A stretch of 64,000 bases of DNA from Methylaequor sp002691245 (lineage in GTDB: Bacteria > Pseudomonadota > Alphaproteobacteria > Methylaequorales > Methylaequoraceae): positions 111,411 through 175,410 of the forward strand of contig NZHH01000056.1 of NCBI GenBank assembly GCA_002691245.1, read 5' to 3'. The position numbers and the translations under genes were made by a program. Below, piece by piece: positions 1 to 7,559 of this stretch; the stretch's first letter is position 1, and the number at the start of each line of letters is the position of its first letter. A model generated the notes under the pieces. The model was given only the letters and a program-made list of their open reading frames with translations, was not told the origin of the DNA and searched no databases.

Positions 1-417
1 ATCCTATTNAANCCACAAAATTTCATGAATCTNTCTGGAGATCCGATAAGTAAAATNAAAAATTTTTATAAAATAAGTGAATCNTCNGATTTAATTGTTT
101 TTCATGATGATATGGATATGGAATTCTCAAAAGTTAGAATTAAATCCTCTGGTGGACATGGTGGACATAATGGANTTAGGGATACNATAAAATCTATTGG
201 TGAAAATTTTTATAGAGTAAAATTTGGNATAAAAAATGATGAATTTAAAAAAGGATATATTAAACCTGAAAACTTTGTGTTAGAAAATTTCAATAAGATT
301 GAAAAGGGAGAAATTGAAAAATTTTTGAGCCTTACCAATAAAAACTTCAAGCACCTAATAAATAAGGAATTTATTNTATTCAAAAAAAATATTTTAGTGA
401 GTTNAAATGGGATTTAA
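1..417 (+). CDS. pth: peptidyl-tRNA hydrolase (5' partial)
   Basis: Peptidyl-tRNA hydrolase cleaves the ester bond of peptidyl-tRNAs that drop off the ribosome and so recycles tRNA in the cytoplasm. The frame is open from base 1, so the N-terminal part with the catalytic His lies outside the window. What remains starts just before the family motif PQNFMNLSG, followed by HDDMDM (region of the catalytic Asp) and SGGHGGHNG, which carries the conserved substrate-binding His/Asn. The stop overlaps the start of ychF by 11 bases, and the pth-ychF pair is common in proteobacteria. Several Ns fall at third codon positions. An internal ATG at 25 is not the true start, because conserved residues precede it in frame. 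Confidence 0.93.
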   Translation: MLXXPQNFMNXSGDPISKXKNFYKISEXXDLIVFHDDMDMEFSKVRIKSSGGHGGHNGXRDXIKSIGENFYRVKFXIKNDEFKKGYIKPENFVLENFNKIEKGEIEKFLSLTNKNFKHLINKEFIXFKKNILVSXNGI

Positions 418-1504
418 TTGTGGNATTTTGGGNTTACCAAATGTTGGGAAGTCAACCTTATTTAATGCTTTAACATCTACACAGATTGCAGAATCAAAAA
501 ATTATCCATTTTGTACAATTGAACCNAATGTCGGNAGAGTTGCAATNAACGATGAAAGATTGAAGCTCATATCCAAAATATCAAATTCAGAGTCAATTAT
601 ATCAAATCAACTTGAATTTGTTGATATTGCTGGCCTAGTTAAAGGAGCAAGTCGAGGTGAAGGTTTGGGAAATAAATTTCTATCAAACTTGAGTGAAGTT
701 GATGCAATTATTCATGTTGTCAGGTGTTTTGAAGATAAAGAAATAACACACGTTGACGATAAAATTTCACCATTAAATGATATCGAAGTGATTGAGACAG
801 AACTTCTATTATCTGATCAATCAAAAATCTATAATATAATTGATAATCTTAAAAAAAAGAATAAAGGGAAAAAAATTGATCCAGAATTAATTGACACACT
901 CGAACAAGCAAAGAAAAGTATCAATCAAGGAATTTTCTTAAGTCATTCAAACTCCCAAACAATCAACTTAAAAATTCTTTCAAACTATAATTTTCTTACA
1001 TTAAAACCAATAATCTATGTCTGCAACGTTGATGAGTCGTCAATAGTGGCTGGAAACAACCTATCGAATACTGTAGTCAATTATGCAAAAAACAAAAACT
1101 CTAAAAGCATAATCATATCTGCACAAATAGAGTCTGAAATATCAACTATAGAGGATTTTAATGAAAAAAATCAGTTTCTAGAGGCTTTAGGACTAAAAGA
1201 AACTTCTTTATCAAGTCTTATAAAACAAGGATACTCCTTACTTCAACTAATCACTTTCTTTACTTCAGGGCCAAAAGAATCTAGAGCATGGTCAATAAAA
1301 AAAGGATCTCTTGCACCGGATGCGGGAGCAAAAATTCATACAGATTTTAAAAAAGGGTTTATAAGAGCAGAAGTAATTAGTTATGCTGACTTTATAAACT
1401 ACAAAGGAGAGTCAAACTGCAAAGAGAATGGCAAATTAAGACTTGAAGGTAAAGATTATAAAATATCAGATGGAGACGTAGTTACATTTAGGTTTAATGT
1501 CTAG
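407..1504 (+). CDS. ychF: redox-regulated ATPase YchF (Obg-like, OLA1 family)
   Basis: YchF is a universally conserved P-loop NTPase of the Obg/TRAFAC class that prefers ATP and associates with ribosomes. The 365-residue length is normal. Near the N-terminus is the P-loop LPNVGKST (the preceding Gly codon carries an N), followed by the G3-type DIAGLVKGAS and the divergent G4 motif CNVDES in place of NKxD, which is the hallmark of the subfamily. The last 90 residues match the TGS-like C-terminal domain, including SRAWSIKKGSLAPDAGAKIH. The gene starts inside the end of pth, so the two are translationally coupled. Its 3' end overlaps the convergent aldolase gene by 11 bases. Confidence 0.96.
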   Translation: MGFNCXILXLPNVGKSTLFNALTSTQIAESKNYPFCTIEXNVXRVAXNDERLKLISKISNSESIISNQLEFVDIAGLVKGASRGEGLGNKFLSNLSEVDAIIHVVRCFEDKEITHVDDKISPLNDIEVIETELLLSDQSKIYNIIDNLKKKNKGKKIDPELIDTLEQAKKSINQGIFLSHSNSQTINLKILSNYNFLTLKPIIYVCNVDESSIVAGNNLSNTVVNYAKNKNSKSIIISAQIESEISTIEDFNEKNQFLEALGLKETSLSSLIKQGYSLLQLITFFTSGPKESRAWSIKKGSLAPDAGAKIHTDFKKGFIRAEVISYADFINYKGESNCKENGKLRLEGKDYKISDGDVVTFRFNV

Positions 1505-2126
1505 ATTTATAATTTTCAAAGAGTTTTAAAACTTTATCCATTTCACTATTTTCAAGATATTTTGTTTGGCTAGAGAGATTACAGAAGAAGAATTGCTTTG
1601 AAATTTTTTCTAGCGCAATCGCTAAATTAAAAGCATTATCTAAACTTTTTCCTACTGTCAATTGACCATGATTAGCCAACAAACAACCTTCTCTATCTTT
1701 TAAAACATTTAATACATTTTTAGCTAATCTGGATGATCCAAAAGTTGCATATTTAGCACATTTGATGTCTCTTCCACCAAATTCAGCAACCATATAATGA
1801 AATGCTGGAATTCTAATTCTTTGACATGACAATATTGATGCCCAAACGGAGTGACAATGGACAATGGAGTCTATATTTGGTCTATTTTTATAAATATTTA
1901 GATGCATTAGAACTTCACTTGATGGCTTTTTCTTATTTAATATATTTCCAGATAAATCTAATTCAGATATTTCATTATAATGAAGTTTTGATGTTTCTAT
2001 GCCCGATGGAGTTATAAAAATTTTTTTTCCAAATTTGCAACTGATATTTCCTTCAGAGCCAATAATTAGATTAAGATCATTCATTTTCCTAAGAGTTCGA
2101 ACAATTTCTGTTTTAATTTTTTTCAT
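1494..2126 (-). CDS. ald2: class II aldolase (FucA-like), probable 5-methylthioribulose-1-phosphate aldolase
   Basis: This 210-residue protein belongs to the class II aldolase/adducin family. It shows the zinc ligands His90, His92 and His153 and the catalytic Glu71 in PSSE. The stretches IPAFHYMVAEFGG and YATFGS read like E. coli L-fuculose-1-phosphate aldolase rather than the dehydratase MtnB of the same fold. It is the last gene after mtnP and mtnA and overlaps mtnA by 14 bases. In Rhodospirillum rubrum and some E. coli the same trio forms the DHAP shunt, in which an aldolase splits 5-methylthioribulose-1-phosphate (or the 5-deoxy analogue) into dihydroxyacetone phosphate and an aldehyde. 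I infer the same here. MtnB or a generic sugar-phosphate aldolase remain possible. Confidence 0.75.
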   Translation of the reverse strand: MKKIKTEIVRTLRKMNDLNLIIGSEGNISCKFGKKIFITPSGIETSKLHYNEISELDLSGNILNKKKPSSEVLMHLNIYKNRPNIDSIVHCHSVWASILSCQRIRIPAFHYMVAEFGGRDIKCAKYATFGSSRLAKNVLNVLKDREGCLLANHGQLTVGKSLDNAFNLAIALEKISKQFFFCNLSSQTKYLENSEMDKVLKLFENYKSRH

Positions 2127-3192
2127 TAAATAAATTCTTAACTATTTCTTTCTCATTGGGTTTTACAATTCCATTTTCTGTAATAAGACCTGTTATATAT
2201 TTTGATGGTGTTACATCAAATGCGGGGTTGAATGTTTGAGAACTATCAAGATAAATTTTCCCTTTTTCTACTTTACCATTTTTTGTAAATATAAGATTAG
2301 ATAATTCTTCTCCTTTCCTCTCCTCTATAGGAATTGAATTTAAGTCTTTAGTCCTAAAATCAATTGTTGATGATGGAAGTGCAACAAAGAATGGAATTTT
2401 ATTATGAAAGGCAGATAATGCTTTTAAGTATGTTCCAATCTTGTTACACACATCTCCCTTAATAGTTGTTCTATCACTACCGACAATACAAAGATCAACC
2501 ATATTTTTCTGCATAAGGTGTCCACCCGCATTATCGACAATTACAGTATGAGGAACTTTTTCATTTTCTAGTTCCCATGCAGTTAATAAAGCACCCTGAT
2601 TTCTAGGTCGAGTTTCGTCAACCCAAATATGAATAGGAATACCATTTCTATTAGCAAAAAAAATAGGAGCTAACGCAGTTCCCCAATCAATAGTTGCAAG
2701 CCAACCTGCGTTGCAATGTGTTAAAATATTAATGACTCTCCTTCTTTTTTTATAAATTTGATTTATGATTTTAAATCCATGAAGGCCTATTTTAATATTG
2801 TTAATGATATCTTCCTCTCTAATTTTCAAAGCTAATTCAAAAGATTTCTCTGCTCGATTTCTTGCTGGAACTTTTTTTATTCTTTTTTCAATATAATTTA
2901 AAGCCCATCTCAGGTTTATAGCAGTAGGCCTTGTTTTTAGTAACGCTTTACAGGATTTTTTTATATTGGATATTGATGGATCTTTTTTTATAGACAAGGC
3001 CAAGCCAAATGCAGCAGTTACTCCTATTAAAGGCGCTCCCCTAACCTCCATATTCTTGATAGCTGAGCAAAACTGCGACAAGGTTTTTAGTTCTTTTATT
3101 AAAAATTTGAAAGGAAGTTTAGTTTGATCAATAATCTTTATTTTTTTATTTTCAACCCATAGCGTTGAATAAGTTTTGTTTTTAAAATTCAT
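2113..3192 (-). CDS. mtnA: S-methyl-5-thioribose-1-phosphate isomerase
   Basis: MtnA isomerises 5-methylthioribose-1-phosphate to 5-methylthioribulose-1-phosphate in the salvage of methylthioadenosine. The 359-residue length is usual. The catalytic pair is in place: Cys160 in THCNAG and Asp240 in GSDRTT, at the same numbers as in the Bacillus subtilis enzyme. The RGAPLIG motif is at 51-57. The start overlaps the mtnP stop by 4 bases (ATGA), and the 3' end overlaps the aldolase gene, so the three are probably translated from one mRNA. The eIF2B-like fold also includes 5-deoxyribose-1-phosphate isomerases, so a broader substrate range is possible. Confidence 0.95.
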   Translation of the reverse strand: MNFKNKTYSTLWVENKKIKIIDQTKLPFKFLIKELKTLSQFCSAIKNMEVRGAPLIGVTAAFGLALSIKKDPSISNIKKSCKALLKTRPTAINLRWALNYIEKRIKKVPARNRAEKSFELALKIREEDIINNIKIGLHGFKIINQIYKKRRRVINILTHCNAGWLATIDWGTALAPIFFANRNGIPIHIWVDETRPRNQGALLTAWELENEKVPHTVIVDNAGGHLMQKNMVDLCIVGSDRTTIKGDVCNKIGTYLKALSAFHNKIPFFVALPSSTIDFRTKDLNSIPIEERKGEELSNLIFTKNGKVEKGKIYLDSSQTFNPAFDVTPSKYITGLITENGIVKPNEKEIVKNLFNEKN

Positions 3193-4046
3193 TCGATTTT
3201 AAGAATATTTTTGATTTTAATTTTTGTCTCTTTTTTTATTTTAGAAACGTTAGTAATAATTGAATTTTTTGACAATTCTTTTGTCTTTTGGTTACATTTA
3301 CTTTTATCTTGCCTAACAAAATGTGAAATTAATCTAACAGCTTTTTCGGAGTTTTCAGTTAAGGTTTTTAAAATTTGTTCTACTGACACATTATCATGAT
3401 TTTTATGCCAACAATCATAATCAGTTACCATTGCTACAGATGAGTAACAAATACCTGCTTCAAGCGCTAGCTTAGCTTCAGGCATGTTTGTCATCCCTAT
3501 AACATCACAGCCCCATGATCTGTATAGTTCTGACTCAGCTAATGTAGAAAATTGTGGTCCTTCAATGCATATGTAAGTTCCGTAATGATGAAATTTAATA
3601 TTGAGCTTATTTAAAGTTTCTCCTATATTTTTTTTTAGTTCAGAACAAATTGGGTTGGCCAATGGAATATGAACAACAAGATCATCCTCAAAAAAAGTTT
3701 TTTTTCTTAAGTACGTTTTATCAATAAATTGATCAACTAACACAAAATCNCCTGGAGCATAATCCTCCCTTAAACTACCAACCGCTGAAAGAGAAATTAT
3801 TTTTTCGGTACCAAGTTTTTTGAGAATTTCTATATTAGCTCTGTAATTTATGTTTGATGGTGAAATATTGTGGTGTTTNCCGTGTCTNGGAAGGAAAGCT
3901 ATGTTTTTATCGTGAATTCTNCCTATGCATATNTCAGANGATGGTTNNCCAAAATTTGAGGATATTTTTTTCCATTTTATATTCTTNACTTCAGGTANNT
4001 TATAAAGACCGCTCCCNCCTATAAATGCTATTTCAACATTATTCAT
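3189..4046 (-). CDS. mtnP: S-methyl-5'-thioadenosine phosphorylase
   Basis: MtnP uses phosphate to split methylthioadenosine into adenine and methylthioribose-1-phosphate. The N-terminus matches the phosphate-binding segment GSGLY. The middle carries CIEGPQFST and GMTNMPEAKLA, which distinguish MTA phosphorylases from ordinary purine nucleoside phosphorylases. At 285 residues it has a Lys-rich tail of some 30 residues beyond the catalytic core. The ATG follows the cytochrome c1 stop directly (TAAATG), so it is very likely cotranscribed with the bc1 genes upstream. It also overlaps mtnA by 4 bases. Ns mask several residues in the first third. Confidence 0.93.
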   Translation of the reverse strand: MNNVEIAFIXGSGLYXXPEXKNIKWKKISSNFXXPXSXICIXRIHDKNIAFLXRHXKHHNISPSNINYRANIEILKKLGTEKIISLSAVGSLREDYAPXDFVLVDQFIDKTYLRKKTFFEDDLVVHIPLANPICSELKKNIGETLNKLNIKFHHYGTYICIEGPQFSTLAESELYRSWGCDVIGMTNMPEAKLALEAGICYSSVAMVTDYDCWHKNHDNVSVEQILKTLTENSEKAVRLISHFVRQDKSKCNQKTKELSKNSIITNVSKIKKETKIKIKNILKIE

Positions 4047-4817
4047 TTAATCGTCCAGATGTTTCCAAACTTTTCTTTTAACTCCNAGTAGCATAATTGT
4101 TATTAAAACCAAGAAAAAAATAGTCTTTACCCCAAGACTCTTTCTTTCTTCAAGTTCTGGCTCTGCTGTCCAAGCTAAGAAAGAAGTTACATCTCTTGCT
4201 ATTTGCAAGTGAGTAGCTTCTGTACCGTCATCAAATTCAACTGCTTCATCCATAATAGGAGAAGGCATTGCTATCTGATAACCGGGGTAATATTCATTAT
4301 AGTACATTCCTTCACTTGCTTCAAAATTATCTGGAAAGTCTCTNTATCCATTTAANAGACTATAGATGTAGTCTGCTCCNCCGGCTCTAGCCTTTACTAT
4401 NAANGATAAATCCGGNGGATANGCNCCATTATTAGCAAGTCTTGCTATTTTCTCATTTTCGTAAGGATCAACAAATTTGTCGCTCATTTTTGCNTCTCTT
4501 GTGAACATATCNCCTTCNTCGTTTGGTCCATCNGTGAGTTCATATTCACCTGCAATTNCTTTAATTTCATCAGTGGTATANCCAATACCTTTAAGATCTC
4601 TNTAAGATATGTGNCTTATTCCATGACATGCTGCACACACTTCNGAGTATACTTTAAATCCTCTTTGAAGNGATGCTTTATCAAATCTTCCAAATATCCC
4701 ATTAAATGGCCAATTTTGCTTTATNAACTCTGNACTAGATGAAGCAGCGTGCAAACCAGAATGAACAGTTAAAAGNATAAANANAAAAANAAAGAAAATT
4801 TTCGATTTATTTAACAT
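4047..4817 (-). CDS. petC: ubiquinol-cytochrome c reductase, cytochrome c1 subunit
   Basis: Cytochrome c1 carries the covalent haem that passes electrons from the Rieske centre to cytochrome c in complex III. The haem attachment motif CAACH sits at residues 61-65 counted from the chosen start. A downstream AMPSP segment provides the likely Met axial ligand. A signal peptide leads the protein, and a single membrane anchor (IFFLVLITIML) lies near the C-terminus. I chose the ATG at 4817 because it begins a typical signal peptide (MLNKSK) and leaves an 11-base overlap with petB. An in-frame ATG 30 bases upstream would add ten polar residues. The gene is a separate cytochrome c1, not the fused fbcH form. 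Confidence 0.94.
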   Translation of the reverse strand: MLNKSKIFFXFXFXLLTVHSGLHAASSSXEXIKQNWPFNGIFGRFDKAXLQRGFKVYXEVCAACHGIXHISXRDLKGIXYTTDEIKXIAGEYELXDGPNXEXDMFTRXAKMSDKFVDPYENEKIARLANNXXYXPDLXXIVKARAXGADYIYSXLNGXRDFPDNFEASEGMYYNEYYPGYQIAMPSPIMDEAVEFDDGTEATHLQIARDVTSFLAWTAEPELEERKSLGVKTIFFLVLITIMLXGVKRKVWKHLDD

Positions 4818-6066
4818 AGCTCTCTGTTGAGGGTTCTTTATTATCAAATTTTTCCGANATTACNGCTGCTGAAATACTNGAGGGTAGGACAAATGTTTTT
4901 TCGAAGCGAGATAGAAAAGGCATTANNATTAAGAAAAAACCAAAATAATAAGCAGNNGCAACTCTAGATATCAAAACATAAATACCCTCGGCAGGCATGG
5001 CGCCAACCCATCCTAATATGAGACAATCAAGAAGAAATAACCAATAAAATTGTCTATAGTATGGNCTAAAATTNGCACTTCTCACTTTATGNTTGTCTAA
5101 CCATGGTAGAAAAAATAATACCATAACGGCTGCGAACATTAACAAAACACCCATTAATTTGTCTGGNACNGCCCGTAAAATTGCATAAAATGGTAAAAAA
5201 TACCATTCGGGCACAATATGCGCAGGAGTTTGCAANGGGTTAGCTGGGATATAGTTNTCTGGATGNCCAAGAAAGTTTGGTGCAAAAAATACTAAACCAG
5301 CAAATATAATAAGNTATACCCCCANACCAAGATAATCTTTAACTGTNTAATAGGGNTGNAAAGGAATTGTGTCACCTTCAGACTTTACATCAAGACCTGT
5401 AGGATTGTTCGATCCNAATTGATGAAGAGCAACCAAATGAAGAGCNACAACTCCTACTATTCCNAACGGAAGAAGATAATGTANGACAAAAAATCTNCTA
5501 AGAGTTGGGTTATCAACTGAAAATCCACCCCACAAGAATGTTACAATGTAGTCACCTATAACNGGAAAAGCTGAAAANAAATTTGTTATGACNGTAGCTC
5601 CCCAAAAGCTCATCTGTCCCCANGGTAGAACATAACCCATGAANGCGGTAGCCATCATTAGTANCAAAATAACNACACCAAGCATCCATAAAATTTCTCT
5701 AGGATACTTGTAAGAACCATAATACAAACCTCTAAANATATGAATGTAAACAATTATAAAGAACATCGATGCACCATTCATGTGGATATATCTCAAAAGC
5801 CACCCNTTGTTAACATCCCGCATTATTCTCTCAACNCTGTCNAATGCAATGTCAGTNTTAGCTGTGTATTGCATAGCCAANAGAATCCCNGTAACAATCA
5901 TAATNACAAGAGTTATCCCAGCAAGTGAACCGAAATTCCAAAAATAATTNAGGTTTTTTGGAGTNGGATAATCCCTAAGATTGTGATTTATAAAAGTGAA
6001 AACCGGNAGTCTTTTGTCTATCCANTTNGTCACACCNTTNTTTTGTTCTGAATTATTTTCTTTCAT
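4807..6066 (-). CDS. petB: ubiquinol-cytochrome c reductase, cytochrome b subunit
   Basis: Cytochrome b is the membrane core of the bc1 complex. It binds two b haems and forms the quinol oxidation and reduction sites. The 419-residue protein shows the expected hydrophobic helices, the segment GWLLRYIHMNGASMFFI with a haem-ligand His, and the PEWYFLPFYAILR stretch, whose PEWY quartet lines the Qo site. It lies four bases after petA and overlaps petC by 11 bases. Many Ns fall in this gene; the five I phased (5065, 5074, 5092, 5167, 5170) are all third codon positions, so most masked residues are probably unchanged. Confidence 0.95.
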   Translation of the reverse strand: MKENNSEQXXGVXXWIDKRXPVFTFINHNLRDYXTPKNXNYFWNFGSLAGITLXIMIVXGIXLAMQYTAXTDIAXDXVERIMRDVNXGWLLRYIHMNGASMFFIIVYIHXFRGLYYGSYKYPREILWMLGXVILXLMMATXFMGYVLXWGQMSFWGAXVITNXFSAFXVIGDYIVTFLWGGFSVDNPTLXRFFVXHYLLPXGIVGVXALHLVALHQXGSNNPTGLDVKSEGDTIPXXPYXTVKDYLGXGVXLIIFAGLVFFAPNFLXHPXNYIPANXLQTPAHIVPEWYFLPFYAILRXXPDKLMGVLLMFAAVMVLFFLPWLDXHKVRSXNFXPYYRQFYWLFLLDCLILGWVGAMPAEGIYVLISRVXXAYYFGFFLXXMPFLSRFEKTFVLPXSISAXVXSEKFDNKEPSTESYVK

Positions 6067-6070
6067 AATA

Positions 6071-6628
6071 TTATCCTATTTTAATTATATCTTCTGAGAC
6101 NAACTCATACGGAGGAANTTCTAANTTTAGCGGTGCTGGTCCTTTTCTTACTCTTCCTGATGTATCATAATGNGAACCATGNCAAGGGCAAAACCACCCT
6201 CCAAATTCNCCCTTATTGTCACCAATTTTTTGCCCCAAAGGCACGCAACCCAAGTGNGTACAAACACCAATAACGACTAGCCATTTAGGATTTTTGACTC
6301 TTGATTCATCACTTGCCATATGCTTTANATCTCCNACAGAGACGTTACTAGCATCACTGATTTCACCATCGGTTCTATGTCTGATAAAAATTGGTTTTCC
6401 TCGCCACATAACTGTTAAGCTTTGACCTTCTTCAACTGGCGAAAGGTCAACCTCAGTTGTAGATAGGGCCAAAACATCTTTAGCAGGATTCATTGTATCG
6501 ATCAGAGAGAAAACCGTTATGGCTCCTCCAGCAACAGCAAGACCTGCAGTAGTTACAAATAAGAAATCTCTCTTGTCTTCATCAACGGAGGTGTTTGAAT
6601 TCTTATTTTTTATTTCTTTTTCAGACAT
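6071..6628 (-). CDS. petA: ubiquinol-cytochrome c reductase, Rieske iron-sulfur subunit
   Basis: The Rieske protein takes one electron from quinol at complex III through a 2Fe-2S cluster. Ligands Cys123 and His125 (the C-x-HLGC box, with Cys128) and Cys147 and His150 (CPxHG) are visible, and the two extra Cys can form the usual stabilising disulfide. An uncleaved N-terminal membrane anchor spans about residues 22-44. Before it, the export signal reads DKRDFLF, with Lys-Arg in place of the twin Arg usual for Tat-dependent Rieske proteins. The gene heads the six-gene petABC-mtnP-mtnA-aldolase run and diverges from hemF across 73 bases. Confidence 0.95.
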   Translation of the reverse strand: MSEKEIKNKNSNTSVDEDKRDFLFVTTAGLAVAGGAITVFSLIDTMNPAKDVLALSTTEVDLSPVEEGQSLTVMWRGKPIFIRHRTDGEISDASNVSXGDXKHMASDESRVKNPKWLVVIGVCXHLGCVPLGQKIGDNKXEFGGWFCPXHGXHYDTSGRVRKGPAPLXLEXPPYEXVSEDIIKIG

Positions 6629-6701
6629 TGTTTAATAATCATACAAATTAATTATACTATAAAAATCTAGTTATAATATAAAAAATTTAAAGTACAAAAC
6701 A
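6629..6701. promoter_or_regulatory. divergent promoter region, petA / hemF
   Basis: This 73-base AT-only-looking gap separates two divergently transcribed operons, so it must hold both promoters unless they lie inside genes. A TATAAT hexamer reads toward hemF at 6672-6677. Another reads toward petA on the minus strand at 6651-6656. Neither has a convincing -35 box at 17 bases, so the assignment rests on position and the -10 hexamers only. Confidence 0.35.
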
Positions 6702-7559
6702 ATGAAAAATATCAATGATAAGAAAAAGATTTCCTCAAAATGGTTTAAAAAACTTCAAAAAGGGATTTGTGATCAATTAGAATTAATTGAAACAAATTAT
6801 TCAGATTCAAGTAATAAATTTAAAAAAAAAAAATGGTTACGTGATAAAAATGGATCGAAAGATTTGGGTGGAGGAGAAATGAGGCTTTTAAGAGGTAAAA
6901 TTTTCGAAAAAGCAGGAGTAAATGTATCCACTGTTTTCGGAGAATTATCCCATAAATTAACGAAAAAAATTCCTGGAACAAATAAAAATTCAGAATTCTG
7001 GGCATCTGGGATCTCCTTAGTAATTCATCCCATGTCTCCCAAAGTACCAGCAATTCATATGAATACAAGATTTATTTCAACAGAGAAATCTTGGTTTGGA
7101 GGAGGAATTGATATAACACCTAGTGATAAAAATTCTCAAGAATCATTAAAAATTGCTAGTTTCTTTCACAAAGAACTGGAAAAAATTTGTGAGGCATACA
7201 AAAAAGGTAGTTATGTAAAATATAAAAAATGGTGTGATGAATATTTTTTTTTACCACATAGAAACGAATCTAGAGGATTAGGAGGTATTTTCTTTGATTA
7301 TATTGATTCTGGTTGTTGGAATGACGATATGCTATTTATAGAAAGTGTAGGAAAAACATTTTTGGAAGTATATAAAAGAATAGTAAAAGATACTGTAAAG
7401 TTGAAATGGAATGCGAAAGATAAAGAACTTCAATCTCATAGAAGGTCAAGATATGTGGAATTCAATCTATTGCATGATAGAGGAACTAAATTTGGATTAG
7501 AGACAGATGGGAATATTGAAGCTATTTTCATGTCATTACCTCCATCAGCTTCATGGTAA
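6702..7559 (+). CDS. hemF: oxygen-dependent coproporphyrinogen III oxidase
   Basis: HemF decarboxylates coproporphyrinogen III to protoporphyrinogen IX with molecular oxygen in haem synthesis. The 285 residues contain family blocks in order: AGVNVSTVFG, a substrate-pocket HPMSPKVPAIHMNTRF, WFGGGIDITP, HRNESRGLGGIFFDY and RYVEFNLLHDRGTKFGLETD. The usual RRGRYVEFN reads RRSRYVEFN here. The oxygen-dependent enzyme rather than HemN/HemZ agrees with an aerobic life. It stands next to the bc1 operon, a large consumer of haem. Its 3' end overlaps the convergent cca gene by 9 bases. Confidence 0.96.
   Translation: MKNINDKKKISSKWFKKLQKGICDQLELIETNYSDSSNKFKKKKWLRDKNGSKDLGGGEMRLLRGKIFEKAGVNVSTVFGELSHKLTKKIPGTNKNSEFWASGISLVIHPMSPKVPAIHMNTRFISTEKSWFGGGIDITPSDKNSQESLKIASFFHKELEKICEAYKKGSYVKYKKWCDEYFFLPHRNESRGLGGIFFDYIDSGCWNDDMLFIESVGKTFLEVYKRIVKDTVKLKWNAKDKELQSHRRSRYVEFNLLHDRGTKFGLETDGNIEAIFMSLPPSASW

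Noticed and set aside
1494..2126. MtnB (methylthioribulose-1-phosphate dehydratase)
   Set aside because: Same fold, but the IPAFHYMVAEFGG and YATFGS blocks and catalytic Glu71 match fuculose aldolases better. It is kept only as an alternative.
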